Shown here one piece after another: positions 1-8,200 of a stretch of 42,718 bases of DNA. The notes under the pieces are model-generated. The model worked only from the letters and a program-made list of their open reading frames with translations. It was not told the DNA's origin and did not search any database. The position numbers and the translations under genes were made by a program. Numbering within the stretch: the stretch's first letter is position 1; every line of letters begins with the position of its first letter. Source of the stretch: Acidobacteriota bacterium (GTDB lineage: Bacteria; Acidobacteriota; Terriglobia; Terriglobales; Acidobacteriaceae); the NCBI GenBank assembly GCA_031296115.1, contig JARLGI010000102.1, positions 1 through 42,718 of the forward strand, written 5' to 3'.

Positions 1-537
1 AATGCGGTAGCCGTTGTAGCCGCCGCGCTGCTGCCAACTGCGGTGCTCAGACTGCCAGTTCTGAGCGCGATGCTGCTGCCAGGTAGTCTGCTGTTGCTGC
101 TGATAGGCATGCTGCTGTTGCTGCGTGGGCCGTAGCTGTGCAGGTCTAATGGCCTGCTGCTGAGCAGCCTGCTGTCGGTTCTGGCCCTGCTGCTGCTGGG
201 CATGCTGCTGCTGCTGCGCCTGCTGCTTGTTCTGGTTCTGCTGTGGTTGCTGGGGGTGCTGTATCTGCTCCGGCGGCTGGACCGGCTTGGGGTGCCGTAT
301 CTGCTCCGGCGGCTGGAAGACCTTCTCCGGCGGCTGGGCCTGCTGCTTGTTCTGGTTCTGCTGTGGTTGCTGGGCGTGCTGTTGCTGCGGCTGGGCGTGT
401 TGCTGTTCTGGTTTGGCTTGCTTTTCCTGGTTGGTCTGCTTTTCGCTTTGCTGTTCCTGCTGCGCGTAGCCAAAAGCAGTGGCTCCGAGAAGCACAAACA
501 ACAGAAATGCTCTTCTGACAACTCCAAATCGCTTCAT
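1..537 (-). CDS. Secreted Gln/Pro-rich protein, C-terminus beyond window
   Basis: The frame is open from an ATG at 537 to the left edge (179 codons, no stop). GAGG lies 8 bases before the ATG. The N-terminus is a clear signal peptide: MKRFGVVRR, a hydrophobic stretch, then GYAQ at about residue 25. The next ~100 residues are almost all Gln, Pro, Ala, Asn and Lys, with repeated units such as QPPEQI and QQNQNKQQAQ. The visible end is richer in Trp, Arg and Tyr (NWQSEHRSW, GGYNGYRI). I recall such tails in small secreted proteins of Acidobacteria, but could not check. A second minus frame over 146-550 is also open; it is a by-product of the CAG-rich repeats, because only the frame given here has a signal peptide and RBS. 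Function unknown, probably envelope or periplasmic. Confidence 0.7.
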   Translation of the reverse strand, partial: MKRFGVVRRAFLLFVLLGATAFGYAQQEQQSEKQTNQEKQAKPEQQHAQPQQQHAQQPQQNQNKQQAQPPEKVFQPPEQIRHPKPVQPPEQIQHPQQPQQNQNKQQAQQQQHAQQQQGQNRQQAAQQQAIRPAQLRPTQQQQHAYQQQQQTTWQQHRAQNWQSEHRSWQQRGGYNGYRI

Positions 538-843
538 AAGCGTGCCTCACATTTCAGATTAAGCGTAGCCACGTTGATTGACTGTCTCGTTTTGACCAGC
601 TTAGGAAAGGATGTTTCCTGTGGCGGTTGCCGAGCTTTGGCCAGGGCCTCCCCTCATCTACAGCTGCGAAGGTGCTTGGCGCAGCACGGCAGGCGACGGA
701 CGGTACGCCAAGAACTCGCCTCTGTTGCCGAACTCTTTAAGTTCGGCCATTGTCGCCCTTGTCGTTATCGGTAGGATCGCGGAGAGTAGGGTCACCGGGG
801 CGGCTTCTCCACTTGTGCATAGTCGTCTGATGAATTAAGCAGG
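538..843. other. Intergenic stretch, no gene recognised
   Basis: This gap holds the upstream region of the Gln-rich gene and the downstream region of mscL. A plus-strand frame crosses it, but it starts inside the Gln-rich gene, has no RBS and resembles no family. I see no convincing hairpin terminator or RNA. Confidence 0.5.
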
Positions 844-1239
844 CTAGGCCAGTGCCGAAGTGCAGAACGCACAGCGACGGGCCTCGATCGGGATATCACT
901 CTGGCACTCTGGGCACTTCTTCTTGTCGGGTAAAGCCTGCTTCTCGAAACGCTTCATCAGAGTATTGACTGGCAAAACAACAAAGTAATATACGGCCGCG
1001 GCGATCAGCAGGAATGAGATGACCGCATTGAGAAAGTCACCGTAAAGAAACTTTGCTCCATTTGCCTCGAAGAAGAAGCTCGAAAAGTCGGGCTTGGCGG
1101 CGATAGCGGCAATCACAGGGGTGAGCAAATCTTTAACAAATGCGCTGACCACGGTACCGAATGCGGCGCCGATCACAACGCCCACGGCCAGATCAACTAC
1201 GTTGCCGCGTAACACAAACTCGCGAAATCCTTTGAACAT
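844..1239 (-). CDS. mscL: Large-conductance mechanosensitive channel MscL with zinc-ribbon tail
   Basis: MscL is a homopentameric inner-membrane channel that opens under membrane tension and releases solutes during hypo-osmotic shock. The protein has 131 residues, the usual family size. It begins MFKGFREFVLRGNVVDLAVG, the classic amphipathic N-terminal helix and start of TM1 with the VIGAAFG pore segment. TM2 is around residues 68-92 (FLNAVISFLLIAAAVYYFVV). A short basic stretch follows, then a CPEC-x11-CAFC pair near residues 109-127. That pair looks like a zinc ribbon in the cytoplasmic bundle; E. coli MscL lacks it. AGGAGA lies 6-11 bases before the ATG. The gene stands alone. The family call is secure; zinc binding is inferred from the four cysteines. 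Confidence 0.97.
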   Translation of the reverse strand: MFKGFREFVLRGNVVDLAVGVVIGAAFGTVVSAFVKDLLTPVIAAIAAKPDFSSFFFEANGAKFLYGDFLNAVISFLLIAAAVYYFVVLPVNTLMKRFEKQALPDKKKCPECQSDIPIEARRCAFCTSALA

Positions 1240-1690
1240 AGGCTTCTCCTGAGCAGGGTTCTCTTACGCTGAATTGATGCATCATGCAAATGGGACGCCA
1301 CCGACCCAGTCGGGTAACCCCTCTTTCGGCTTCGGAGAAAGGGAACCCTCCGGCGAATTATAAGGCAGCAGGAACAGGAATCAAGATGTAAGCTGGCCGG
1401 GACCAGCGCTTGCAAAAGGGACTCCAAGCCGAAAGAGGCCGAGGGGCAGGGGAGCCTCGGCGGGGGTCAATTCTTGCTGCCATGAGGTCGGTGAGAGTCA
1501 TGGCAGTGTGACGACCAGCCGCGTCTCCCTCTCCTACAGCACAGCCAAGGGTCAAATTATTGCTGCCAACGATCAAGTTCTCTGAAAAGAGACGCCACTT
1601 AGCAATCCCAATCACTTATAGTCGCACTCCCTCACCAAAAAGCACGCAATGTGACCTCAGTAGTCAGCTACGGGACACTGGGTTTTGCAG
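1240..1690. other. Intergenic region with short hairpins
   Basis: No gene was recognised; minus-strand frames here are short, lack RBSs and overlap. Near 1300-1350, on the mscL leader strand, there is an imperfect hairpin (CCCTTTC with GAAAGAGGG) followed by CCGAC-TGG-GTCGG, which could be a leader structure of mscL. A second hairpin, CCGAGG with CCTCGG, lies at about 1438-1461. I could not match either to a known riboswitch class. Confidence 0.35.
1464..1568. repeat. Pair of imperfect 20-base direct repeats
   Basis: Positions 1464-1482 (GGGTCAATTCTTGCTGCCA) and 1549-1568 (GGGTCAAATTATTGCTGCCA) are near-identical copies in the same orientation, 85 bases apart. They differ by one base and one insertion. 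They could be regulatory sites or the remains of a small duplication. Confidence 0.45.
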
Positions 1691-2077
1691 CTACGCGTAA
1701 TCGATGGGGTGGTTTTCCAGCCAATGCTCATCGCTGACTATCCGCATCTCCTTGAGCGCGGAGTGTGTGAGGCTGGTTGCTACTCTACGGCTCTTCCAAC
1801 TCACGACGGCGCAGAAAACCAGTAGGCTTCCCATGGCGCCATACGCAAGAGGATGGGAGGAGCGCCCGCGTCGATGTTCCACGTATGAGCCGAATAGGCC
1901 GGCGCATGCACCCACTGCGGCTAACCTCAAAGAGGCTAGAGCCGTCTCAGACAGAACAGCGGAAAGGGATCGGCCATCGAACGCGGCAGGCTGCCCTGCG
2001 CGAATTCCGGAGAGACCAGCGCTGACTAGCTTCCGGCCGTAGCCGACGGTGCTTGCGACTGATTCGGGGCGATTCAT
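1691..2077 (-). CDS. Small hypothetical membrane protein
   Basis: This 128-residue protein starts MNRPESVASTVGYG. I placed the start at the ATG at 2077 because GAGGAG lies 8 bases before it; a longer frame up to 2143 adds 22 residues with no RBS. Two hydrophobic segments are visible, around residues 44-65 (SAVLSETALASLRLAAVGACAGLFGSY in part) and 79-94 (AYGAMGSLLVFCAVVSW), so it is probably an inner-membrane protein with two helices. The C-terminus is charged. I recognise no family. It diverges from the etf operon across a 387-base intergenic region. Confidence 0.55.
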   Translation of the reverse strand: MNRPESVASTVGYGRKLVSAGLSGIRAGQPAAFDGRSLSAVLSETALASLRLAAVGACAGLFGSYVEHRRGRSSHPLAYGAMGSLLVFCAVVSWKSRRVATSLTHSALKEMRIVSDEHWLENHPIDYA

Positions 2078-2288
2078 GGGAGCACTCCTCACTGGCGACT
2101 CAAGTCCGGCGTGTTCGCACGTGGCAACAGGACTTTGGAACACATCTGACCTCAGGTATTCTCGACTTCAGTTCTGAGCGTGCCATAGTTCCCAACTTTC
2201 GTCTGTGACGTCGGGCACGAGATACCGTGACGTTCAGACAGACTGCTCATCCGTATGCATTACTGGGTAAACCTGTGTCGTTTTGCCC

Positions 2289-2319
2289 TGTCCTAGTGTG
2301 ACCCGCCTCACACTGGACA
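2289..2319. promoter_or_regulatory. CRP-type operator upstream of the etf/megasynthase operon
   Basis: Positions 2295-2301 (AGTGTGA) and 2308-2314 (TCACACT) are perfect inverted halves around CCCGCC. The core TGTGA-N6-TCACA equals the consensus of CRP/FNR-family sites. Pairing extends outwards as TGTCC/GGACA with one unpaired T at 2294. A -10-like CATAAT sits at 2356-2361 without a good -35. If transcription starts near 2366-2368, the site centre (2304.5) lies at about -62, the class I activator position. The match is seen in the sequence; which regulator binds, and the promoter call, are inferred. Confidence 0.6.
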
Positions 2320-2464
2320 GCGCCACACCTCACAGCACATATCGCCCCGGCGACGCATAATACCCAGCAACAGCAACAGGTGCTACGGACCCAAGTCGCC
2401 ACTTCCCATCGTAATGGTTGCCAGCACTTGAGAACCGCTGTTTTTCTCGGAGATATCGCGAGTC

Positions 2465-4579
2465 ATGGTGGGAGGCATACAATCCCCCGCGCTAGCAAAC
2501 TACGGATCGATCCCAGGGCAAGTTCTGTTCTCGATCATCGCTCTCCTGGGGATCGCGTGCTTCACCTACATTGTGATGAGGCGTCTGACGCCGCTGCTTC
2601 GCGGCGAGCGCGATTTCCGTTTTGATCGGCCGTTAATCCGGTTGGGCAGGTTAGCGCAATACTGGCTGGGACAATGGAAGCACCCGCGCTACAGGTTCGC
2701 CGGCGTCCTGCACGTTCTCATCTTCGCGGGGTTTCTCATTCTGGCAACCCGCGCCTTTGCCTTGCTCGTTCTCGGTATTTCCGGCCATTTCATCGTTCCA
2801 GGGTTCTCCGGTATGGCCGGCCAGATGTATGAGGCCATCAAGGATTACGCTGCAACCATCGTGTTCTCATGCATGGTGGTTGCTGCGGTTCGCCGGATCG
2901 TCGTTAAGCCTGCGCGCTACGCGGTGCCTGCGAAGTACGGCAAAGGCCATGGGGCAGACGCCATCTTCCTGTTGGCGCTGATCGCGGTCCTGATGGCGTC
3001 TGAAAGTCTGTTTAAGGCCAGCGAGTCTGCTCTGCAGGCGCAGCAGAGAGGCGGGGTTGAATTCCTGGCCGTGCTGTCACTACCGTGGATGTTAAAAAAC
3101 CTGCTCAGCGAAACGTCAACGGCGGCGTTGTGGAATGTCTATCGGGGAGCCTACCTCCTCGATGTACTGACCTTCTACTTCCTCCTCTGTTATCGGCCGT
3201 TCGGCATCCAGTTCCATGTGGAGACGTCGCTGTTCAATGTTTACTTCGCAAAGCTGGACCGCGGAACGGTGAAGCCGGTCCGTTGGGGTGTTTCGGACGA
3301 GCAGTTGGACCAGGTGAAATCCTTCGGGGTGAAAAAGTTCGAGGACTTCACCTGGAAGCACATGCTGGATTTCTATTCCTGCGCCGACTGCGGACGCTGC
3401 TCCGATCAATGTCCAGCGAACGCCGCAGGGAGGCTCTTGTCGCCGCGGTTCCTGACGATCAAGGCAAGAGATTATGCGTTTCGGCACTATCCGATGCTCG
3501 GCGGGCCGGGGAACGGGAATCCGTTGATTGGCGGCATTTATTCCGAGGATGAAATCTGGTCTTGCACCACGTGCGGCGCCTGTGAAGAAGAGTGCCCGTT
3601 GCTGATTGAGTACATCGACAAGATCGTTGATTTGCGACGCGGCCTGGTCGATGACGGCTATGTGCCCAAGTCCATCCAGAAAGCCTTGAAGGCCCTGGAA
3701 AGCCGCGGCAATCCCTACGGCAAGATGGAGAAGAAGAGGACCGACTGGGCGAAAGCCCAGGAGTTCCAGGAAACCTGTGACGTCAAGACATTGAACGGGA
3801 CGAATGGCGCTGGCACGTTGTATTTCGTTGACAGCATCACCTCGTTCGATGACCGGATGCAGGCGATTGCGCGATCGACCGCCAGGATTCTCGACCACGT
3901 CGGAGAACCGTTCGGGATTCTCGGCGGCGCGGAAAAGGACAGCGGCCACGATGTCCGGCGGTTTGGCGAAGAGACGCTCTTCATGGCGCTGCGCGACCAC
4001 AATGTGGAGGCCATCAAAGCGTCGGGAGTCCAGCGCATCGTTACCGCCGACCCGCACGCCTACAACGCGCTCAAACATGATTACAAGGATGTGCCGCCGG
4101 TGGAGCACATCAGCCAGGTGATCGCACGCGAGGTGAGGGCGGGAAAGCTTGCGCTCGCCCCGGTCGAAAACCCCGACAACGTGTATGCCTACCACGACCC
4201 GTGTTACCTGGGGCGGCACAACCAGGTGTATGACGATCCGCGCAACGTGCTGGACGCGGTTCCTGGTCTGAAGCGGGTCGAGATGAAGCGCTGCCGGGAC
4301 CGCTCGTTCTGTTGCGGTGGTGGCGGACTGATGTTGTTCTACGAGCCCCAGGAAACAGAACGTATGGGCGTCAAGCGGGTCAGGATGGCCGCCGAGGCCG
4401 GGGCTAATGTGATCGTGACCGCCTGCCCGTTCTGCATGACGAATATTGAAGACGCGATCAAGGTGACAGGTATGGAAGGGAAAATGACCGCGATTGATCT
4501 GGCGGAACTGGTTGATCAGCAAATTGCGCGGCCACCGTCCGTGCAAATGGAGATTAGGCAAGAGAACGCGATGGCCTGA
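2465..4579 (+). CDS. etfD: Membrane FeS ETF:(mena)quinone oxidoreductase, FadF/EtfD type
   Basis: This 704-residue protein should pass electrons from reduced EtfAB to membrane quinone, as proposed for Bacillus FadF and mycobacterial EtfD. The N-terminal ~250 residues hold about five to six membrane helices, NarI-like (near residues 17-39, 79-104, 128-150, 168-186, 222-245). A 4Fe-4S ferredoxin domain follows, with cysteine clusters starting at C306 (CADCGRCSDQCP) and C367 (CTTCGACEEECP). The C-terminal half has CCG-type domains, with HDPCYLGRHN and CCGGGG at C616, and a final CPFCMTN. The start codon at 2465 has GGAG about 12 bases upstream. It is the first gene of a tight plus-strand series with etfB, etfA and an acyl-CoA dehydrogenase, which supports the role. 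Confidence 0.9.
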   Translation: MVGGIQSPALANYGSIPGQVLFSIIALLGIACFTYIVMRRLTPLLRGERDFRFDRPLIRLGRLAQYWLGQWKHPRYRFAGVLHVLIFAGFLILATRAFALLVLGISGHFIVPGFSGMAGQMYEAIKDYAATIVFSCMVVAAVRRIVVKPARYAVPAKYGKGHGADAIFLLALIAVLMASESLFKASESALQAQQRGGVEFLAVLSLPWMLKNLLSETSTAALWNVYRGAYLLDVLTFYFLLCYRPFGIQFHVETSLFNVYFAKLDRGTVKPVRWGVSDEQLDQVKSFGVKKFEDFTWKHMLDFYSCADCGRCSDQCPANAAGRLLSPRFLTIKARDYAFRHYPMLGGPGNGNPLIGGIYSEDEIWSCTTCGACEEECPLLIEYIDKIVDLRRGLVDDGYVPKSIQKALKALESRGNPYGKMEKKRTDWAKAQEFQETCDVKTLNGTNGAGTLYFVDSITSFDDRMQAIARSTARILDHVGEPFGILGGAEKDSGHDVRRFGEETLFMALRDHNVEAIKASGVQRIVTADPHAYNALKHDYKDVPPVEHISQVIAREVRAGKLALAPVENPDNVYAYHDPCYLGRHNQVYDDPRNVLDAVPGLKRVEMKRCRDRSFCCGGGGLMLFYEPQETERMGVKRVRMAAEAGANVIVTACPFCMTNIEDAIKVTGMEGKMTAIDLAELVDQQIARPPSVQMEIRQENAMA

Positions 4580-4645
4580 CACAGCGCCGAGGAACGCCAG
4601 TCAGGAAAGAGAAATTGCAACAGAAGCAATTCTGGGAGAGCGATT

Positions 4646-5437
4646 GTGGAGATTCTAGTTTGCGTCAGACGCGTGCCCGACACTGCGGAGAACGAGATCC
4701 GACTCAACAGCGCGGGAAACGACATTGAGCGGGGCGACCTGGTTTATTCGGTGAATGAATGGGATAACTACGCGGTCGAGGAAGCGCTGCAGATTGTCGC
4801 TCGCATCGGTGGCAAGGTGACGGTCGTTACCGTGGGCGGCGAAGAGGATGAGGAGGTCCTGCGCCGGGAGATGGCCATGGGTGCCAACCAGGGCGTGCTG
4901 ATTGCGGACGAAGCCTTAAACGGGTCCGACGGCAAAGGCATCGCCACAGTTCTCAGGGCCTTTGTGCAGCAGGGGCATTACGAGCTGATCCTGACCGGCG
5001 TCCAGGCCGAGGACGGCGGCGCCCAAGTGGGTGGGATGCTCGCTGCCACGCTCGATTACCCCTTCGCCTCGCTGGTGAACTCCATTGAAGTCCTTCCCGG
5101 CGGCAAGCTGAAGATCAGCCGGGAAATCGCGGGGGGCAACAAGGAGATGAACGAGATCGATCTGCCCTGCGTGCTCTCCATTCAGACCGGCATCAATGAG
5201 CCGCGCTATGTCGGCATGCGCGGCATCCGGCAGGTGGCCGGGTTGGAAATCCCGACCTTCACAGCATCAGCGTTAGGCGTGGACGTCGGGACCGTGGGGG
5301 TGGCTGCGGCCAGAGTGAAGCGGACGGATTATTTCGTGCCCGCACTGGGCAAGGGGGCCGAGATGCTACAAGGCAGCAGCGAAGAAATCATCGAGAAGCT
5401 CGTTGCATTGATGAAAGCAAAAGGAGGGCTGAACTGA
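4646..5437 (+). CDS. etfB: Electron transfer flavoprotein beta subunit
   Basis: EtfB pairs with EtfA and carries electrons from acyl-CoA dehydrogenases to the quinone reductase. The product has 263 residues, normal for EtfB. It starts at a GTG (4646) with GGGAGAG just upstream, giving MEILVCVRRVPDT. Family features include NEWDNYAVEEAL near residue 33, the GGEEDEEVLRREMAMGA region, and QAEDGGAQVGGMLA near residue 120, the EtfB signature area. The stop overlaps the etfA start by one base (TGATG), so the two are translationally coupled. I cannot tell from sequence alone whether this ETF binds AMP or a second, bifurcating FAD; the membrane FeS partner argues for the ordinary quinone-linked type. 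Confidence 0.95.
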   Translation: MEILVCVRRVPDTAENEIRLNSAGNDIERGDLVYSVNEWDNYAVEEALQIVARIGGKVTVVTVGGEEDEEVLRREMAMGANQGVLIADEALNGSDGKGIATVLRAFVQQGHYELILTGVQAEDGGAQVGGMLAATLDYPFASLVNSIEVLPGGKLKISREIAGGNKEMNEIDLPCVLSIQTGINEPRYVGMRGIRQVAGLEIPTFTASALGVDVGTVGVAAARVKRTDYFVPALGKGAEMLQGSSEEIIEKLVALMKAKGGLN

Positions 5438-6420
5438 TGGCTCCCATCTTCGCCTACATCGAACATCATGGCGGCGTGGCCGACGACTCCGCGACCGAGC
5501 TCTTGGCCGCCGCAAGAAAGATCGACGCCAACGCCTCGCCCATCGCGATTGTGGCCGGCTATGGCCCGGAGTTCGACGCGGTTTGTACAACAGCCTGTGC
5601 TTCCTACGACGAAGTTTGGAAGGTCGCCAACCAAAGTCTGGCCTATCCCAATGCTGAATTAGTCCGCAAGGCGCTGGTGCAGGTGCTGCCGAAAGGCTGC
5701 CTCTTGCTGGTCCCCCACGATCATTTCGGAATCGACCTGTCCCCGGGTCTTTCAGTAAAGCTCAATGCGGCTTTTGTCTCCGACGTGATGGGAGTCGAGG
5801 GCACGGAAGGCGCCAATCTCAAACTGGTTCGCCAGGAATTCGGGGGACAGGTAAGCGCTCATGTTCGTTGCGATGTCTCGTCCGGGGCCATTTTCAACCT
5901 GCGTCCGGGAGCGTTCAAGCCGATCGAGGCAGTCCCCGCCAATGGGCGCCTGGTGGACAAATCGTCCGAGGTCGGGACCCTCGTGGGCGGACGCCGCTAC
6001 CTGGAGACGATCGTGGCCGAAGCGGGAGATGTTGACATCACGAAGGAACCGCTATTGGTTTCGGTCGGTCGCGGCATCCAGGACAAAGACAATATCGCTC
6101 TTGCCGAGGATCTCGCTAAGGCCTTAGGAGCAGCCGTGAGTTGCTCGCGGCCCGTGGTGGACGCCAAGTGGCTGCCGAAGTCGCGGCAGGTAGGCTCGTC
6201 CGGTCAAACTGTGAAACCCAAAGTCTATCTGGCGTGCGGCATCAGCGGTTCCTTCCAGCATCTGGCCGGCATTAAAGGCAGTCCTTTGATCGTCGCCATC
6301 AACAAGAACCCCAAGGCACCGATTTTCCAGGTGGCCGATGTCGGAATTGTTGCCGACATCCTGGAGTTTTTGCCGGAATTGACTAACAAGATCCGCGAAG
6401 CGAAAGGCGCTTCAGTCTAG
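5437..6420 (+). CDS. etfA: Electron transfer flavoprotein alpha subunit
   Basis: EtfA binds the redox FAD of the ETF heterodimer. The protein has 327 residues. The C-terminal FAD domain is well preserved: [11 protein letters not shown] near residue 208, [36 protein letters not shown] near residue 267, and [18 protein letters not shown]. The ATG overlaps the etfB stop by one base and has AGGAGGG upstream. The downstream acyl-CoA dehydrogenase begins 19 bases later. All parts expected for a working subunit are present. Confidence 0.96.
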   Translation: MAPIFAYIEHHGGVADDSATELLAAARKIDANASPIAIVAGYGPEFDAVCTTACASYDEVWKVANQSLAYPNAELVRKALVQVLPKGCLLLVPHDHFGIDLSPGLSVKLNAAFVSDVMGVEGTEGANLKLVRQEFGGQVSAHVRCDVSSGAIFNLRPGAFKPIEAVPANGRLVDKSSEVGTLVGGRRYLETIVAEAGDVDITKEPLLVSVGRGIQDKDNIALAEDLAKALGAAVSCSRPVVDAKWLPKSRQVGSSGQTVKPKVYLACGISGSFQHLAGIKGSPLIVAINKNPKAPIFQVADVGIVADILEFLPELTNKIREAKGASV

Positions 6421-6439
6421 GAAAAGAGGGGCACCGCCA

Positions 6440-8137
6440 GTGATTACAAAGAAAACGCTGAATCTCAGTTTGAAATCGCTTCGGGATTTTGCCAAGAAGC
6501 GCCTGCCTGACGCCGATCTGATCGCGTTGGATGAACGCGACGAATGCCCGGAGGAGATAGTCCGGCACATGAGCCACCCGGACAAACTGGGCATTCAACT
6601 CCTGTTCCTTCCGGAAGAGTACGGCGGCATGGGCGGGAGCACCTTCGACGTCTATCTCATTTGCGAACAGATGGCGCGGATCGATCTGGGTGTCGCCACC
6701 AGCTTGTTCGCCACATTCCTTGGCAGCGATCCCATAACTTTCGGCGCCACTCCTGAGCAAAAGAAAAAATGGCTGGGTCGTATTGCCGAAGAAGGGACTC
6801 TGTTCGCCTACGGCGCGACGGAGCCGGAAGCCGGCAGCGACTTGGGCGCGCTGAAGACGACCGCCGAACGCGTTGAGAAAGACGGCAAGATCGTCGGCTA
6901 CAAGATCAACGGCAGCAAGCAGTGGATCAGTAACGGTGGCATCGCCGATGTTTACACCATACTGGCCAACTCGCCCGCCGGGCCGAGCTGGTTCATCGTG
7001 GAAAGGGACGCGCCTGGCTTCACCCACGACAAGCCGGAAGACAAGCACGGCATACGGCTGAGCAACACGGCGGCCCTTGGGCTGGATAACGTGTATGTCG
7101 ATGCCGACCGGCTCGTCGGCGGCGTAGAAGGCCAAGGCTTGCTACAGGCGCAGATGGTCTTTGGTTACACGCGAGTGATGGTAGCGGCGTTCGGCCTCGG
7201 CGCGGGCTGGGCCGCTCTCGATCGAGCCATACCGTATTCCACCAAGCGCATTCAGGCCGGATCGCCGCTGTCGGAAAAGCAAGGCTACACCCACAAGTTG
7301 ATTCTGCCGCACGTCGTCCGGCTGGAGGCCGCACGCTCGTATATCGAGGAAACCGCGGAGCGCATCGACGCCGGCGAGGGTAGCCTGAACACCGAAGGCG
7401 CTATCGCGAAGTACATGGCTACAGAGGCGGGTAACGCGGCAGCGGAGGCCAGTATTCAGGCCCTGGGTGGCTACGGTTACACCCACGAATACATGGTGGA
7501 GAAGATCAGCCGGGACGTTCGCATCACCACCATTTACGAAGGTACCTCCGAGATCATGGAGATGACCATCAGCCGCGATCGCTGGCAGCTTCACCTGAAG
7601 ACCCGTGGGCAGCACTATCACGACAAAGCGCGGCAGTTCGAGGAGCTTCACAGCCGCCATGCGATGGTAGGCGCCGACGTGGTGGCGCTGGCTCTCCACG
7701 CGCTGGCGGAAATCATGGAGAAGGCCCGCCTGGCGCGACTTACCCGCTATCAACACATCCTGTTCCGCCTGGGAGAGCTGATCGCCTACGCCGAGTGTGC
7801 GGGCAGCCTGGCCGGCCGCGCGGCGCGCTTGGCGGAAGGCAAGCTCAACGAAAAAGCCAACCAGCGCTTTGATGCGGCGTGGTTGACGGCGCTGAGCCGC
7901 GTCTTCGCTCGCGAAGCAGCGCTCAAGGTCGCAGAGGACGGTTTGCGGTGGGTAACTGGTGCCGGCGGCATAAACGGCGCCGAGATGGCGGCGTTCGAAC
8001 TTGCCTTGGGGCTGCCCGCGATCCACCGCGCACAAGCAGGGCTAATCGCAGACATGGATTACTTAGCCGACGTACTTTACGGCCGGGCGCAAAAACACAT
8101 AACCGAAGAGCGCATGGAAGTCGCACTCCAACACTAG
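6440..8137 (+). CDS. Acyl-CoA dehydrogenase, long-chain (VLCAD/FadE-like) type
   Basis: This FAD enzyme introduces a trans-2 double bond into acyl-CoA and hands electrons to ETF. At 565 residues it is longer than the ~380-residue short-chain enzymes. The extra ~170 residues after the core resemble the C-terminal extension of VLCAD and Bacillus FadE, which act on long chains. The core has [23 protein letters not shown], and [11 protein letters not shown] with the likely catalytic base E367. [13 protein letters not shown] is also typical. The start is a GTG at 6440, with AGAGGGG upstream. The gene sits between etfA and the megasynthase. It may serve plain beta-oxidation, or act on acyl chains made by the synthase; the second role is inference. 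Confidence 0.94.
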   Translation: MITKKTLNLSLKSLRDFAKKRLPDADLIALDERDECPEEIVRHMSHPDKLGIQLLFLPEEYGGMGGSTFDVYLICEQMARIDLGVATSLFATFLGSDPITFGATPEQKKKWLGRIAEEGTLFAYGATEPEAGSDLGALKTTAERVEKDGKIVGYKINGSKQWISNGGIADVYTILANSPAGPSWFIVERDAPGFTHDKPEDKHGIRLSNTAALGLDNVYVDADRLVGGVEGQGLLQAQMVFGYTRVMVAAFGLGAGWAALDRAIPYSTKRIQAGSPLSEKQGYTHKLILPHVVRLEAARSYIEETAERIDAGEGSLNTEGAIAKYMATEAGNAAAEASIQALGGYGYTHEYMVEKISRDVRITTIYEGTSEIMEMTISRDRWQLHLKTRGQHYHDKARQFEELHSRHAMVGADVVALALHALAEIMEKARLARLTRYQHILFRLGELIAYAECAGSLAGRAARLAEGKLNEKANQRFDAAWLTALSRVFAREAALKVAEDGLRWVTGAGGINGAEMAAFELALGLPAIHRAQAGLIADMDYLADVLYGRAQKHITEERMEVALQH

Positions 8138-8200
8138 AAACAAGCATGGCACAGGCCTGTGTTCAATCTCCAGGCTGCATGCTCCCAGAAGAGGAAAGTC

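Noticed and set aside
202..774. Leu/Cys-rich plus-strand frames
   Set aside because: They arise from CTG repeats complementary to the Gln-rich gene; a poly-Leu protein without RBS is not credible.
1290..1360. Possible c-di-AMP (ydaO) riboswitch upstream of mscL
   Set aside because: Hairpins are present, but the conserved ydaO segments I know are not; a covariance search would be needed.
3116..4582. 488-codon minus-strand frame
   Set aside because: It lies fully antisense to the FeS oxidoreductase, whose motifs are clear; it has no recognisable domain and is a high-G+C shadow.
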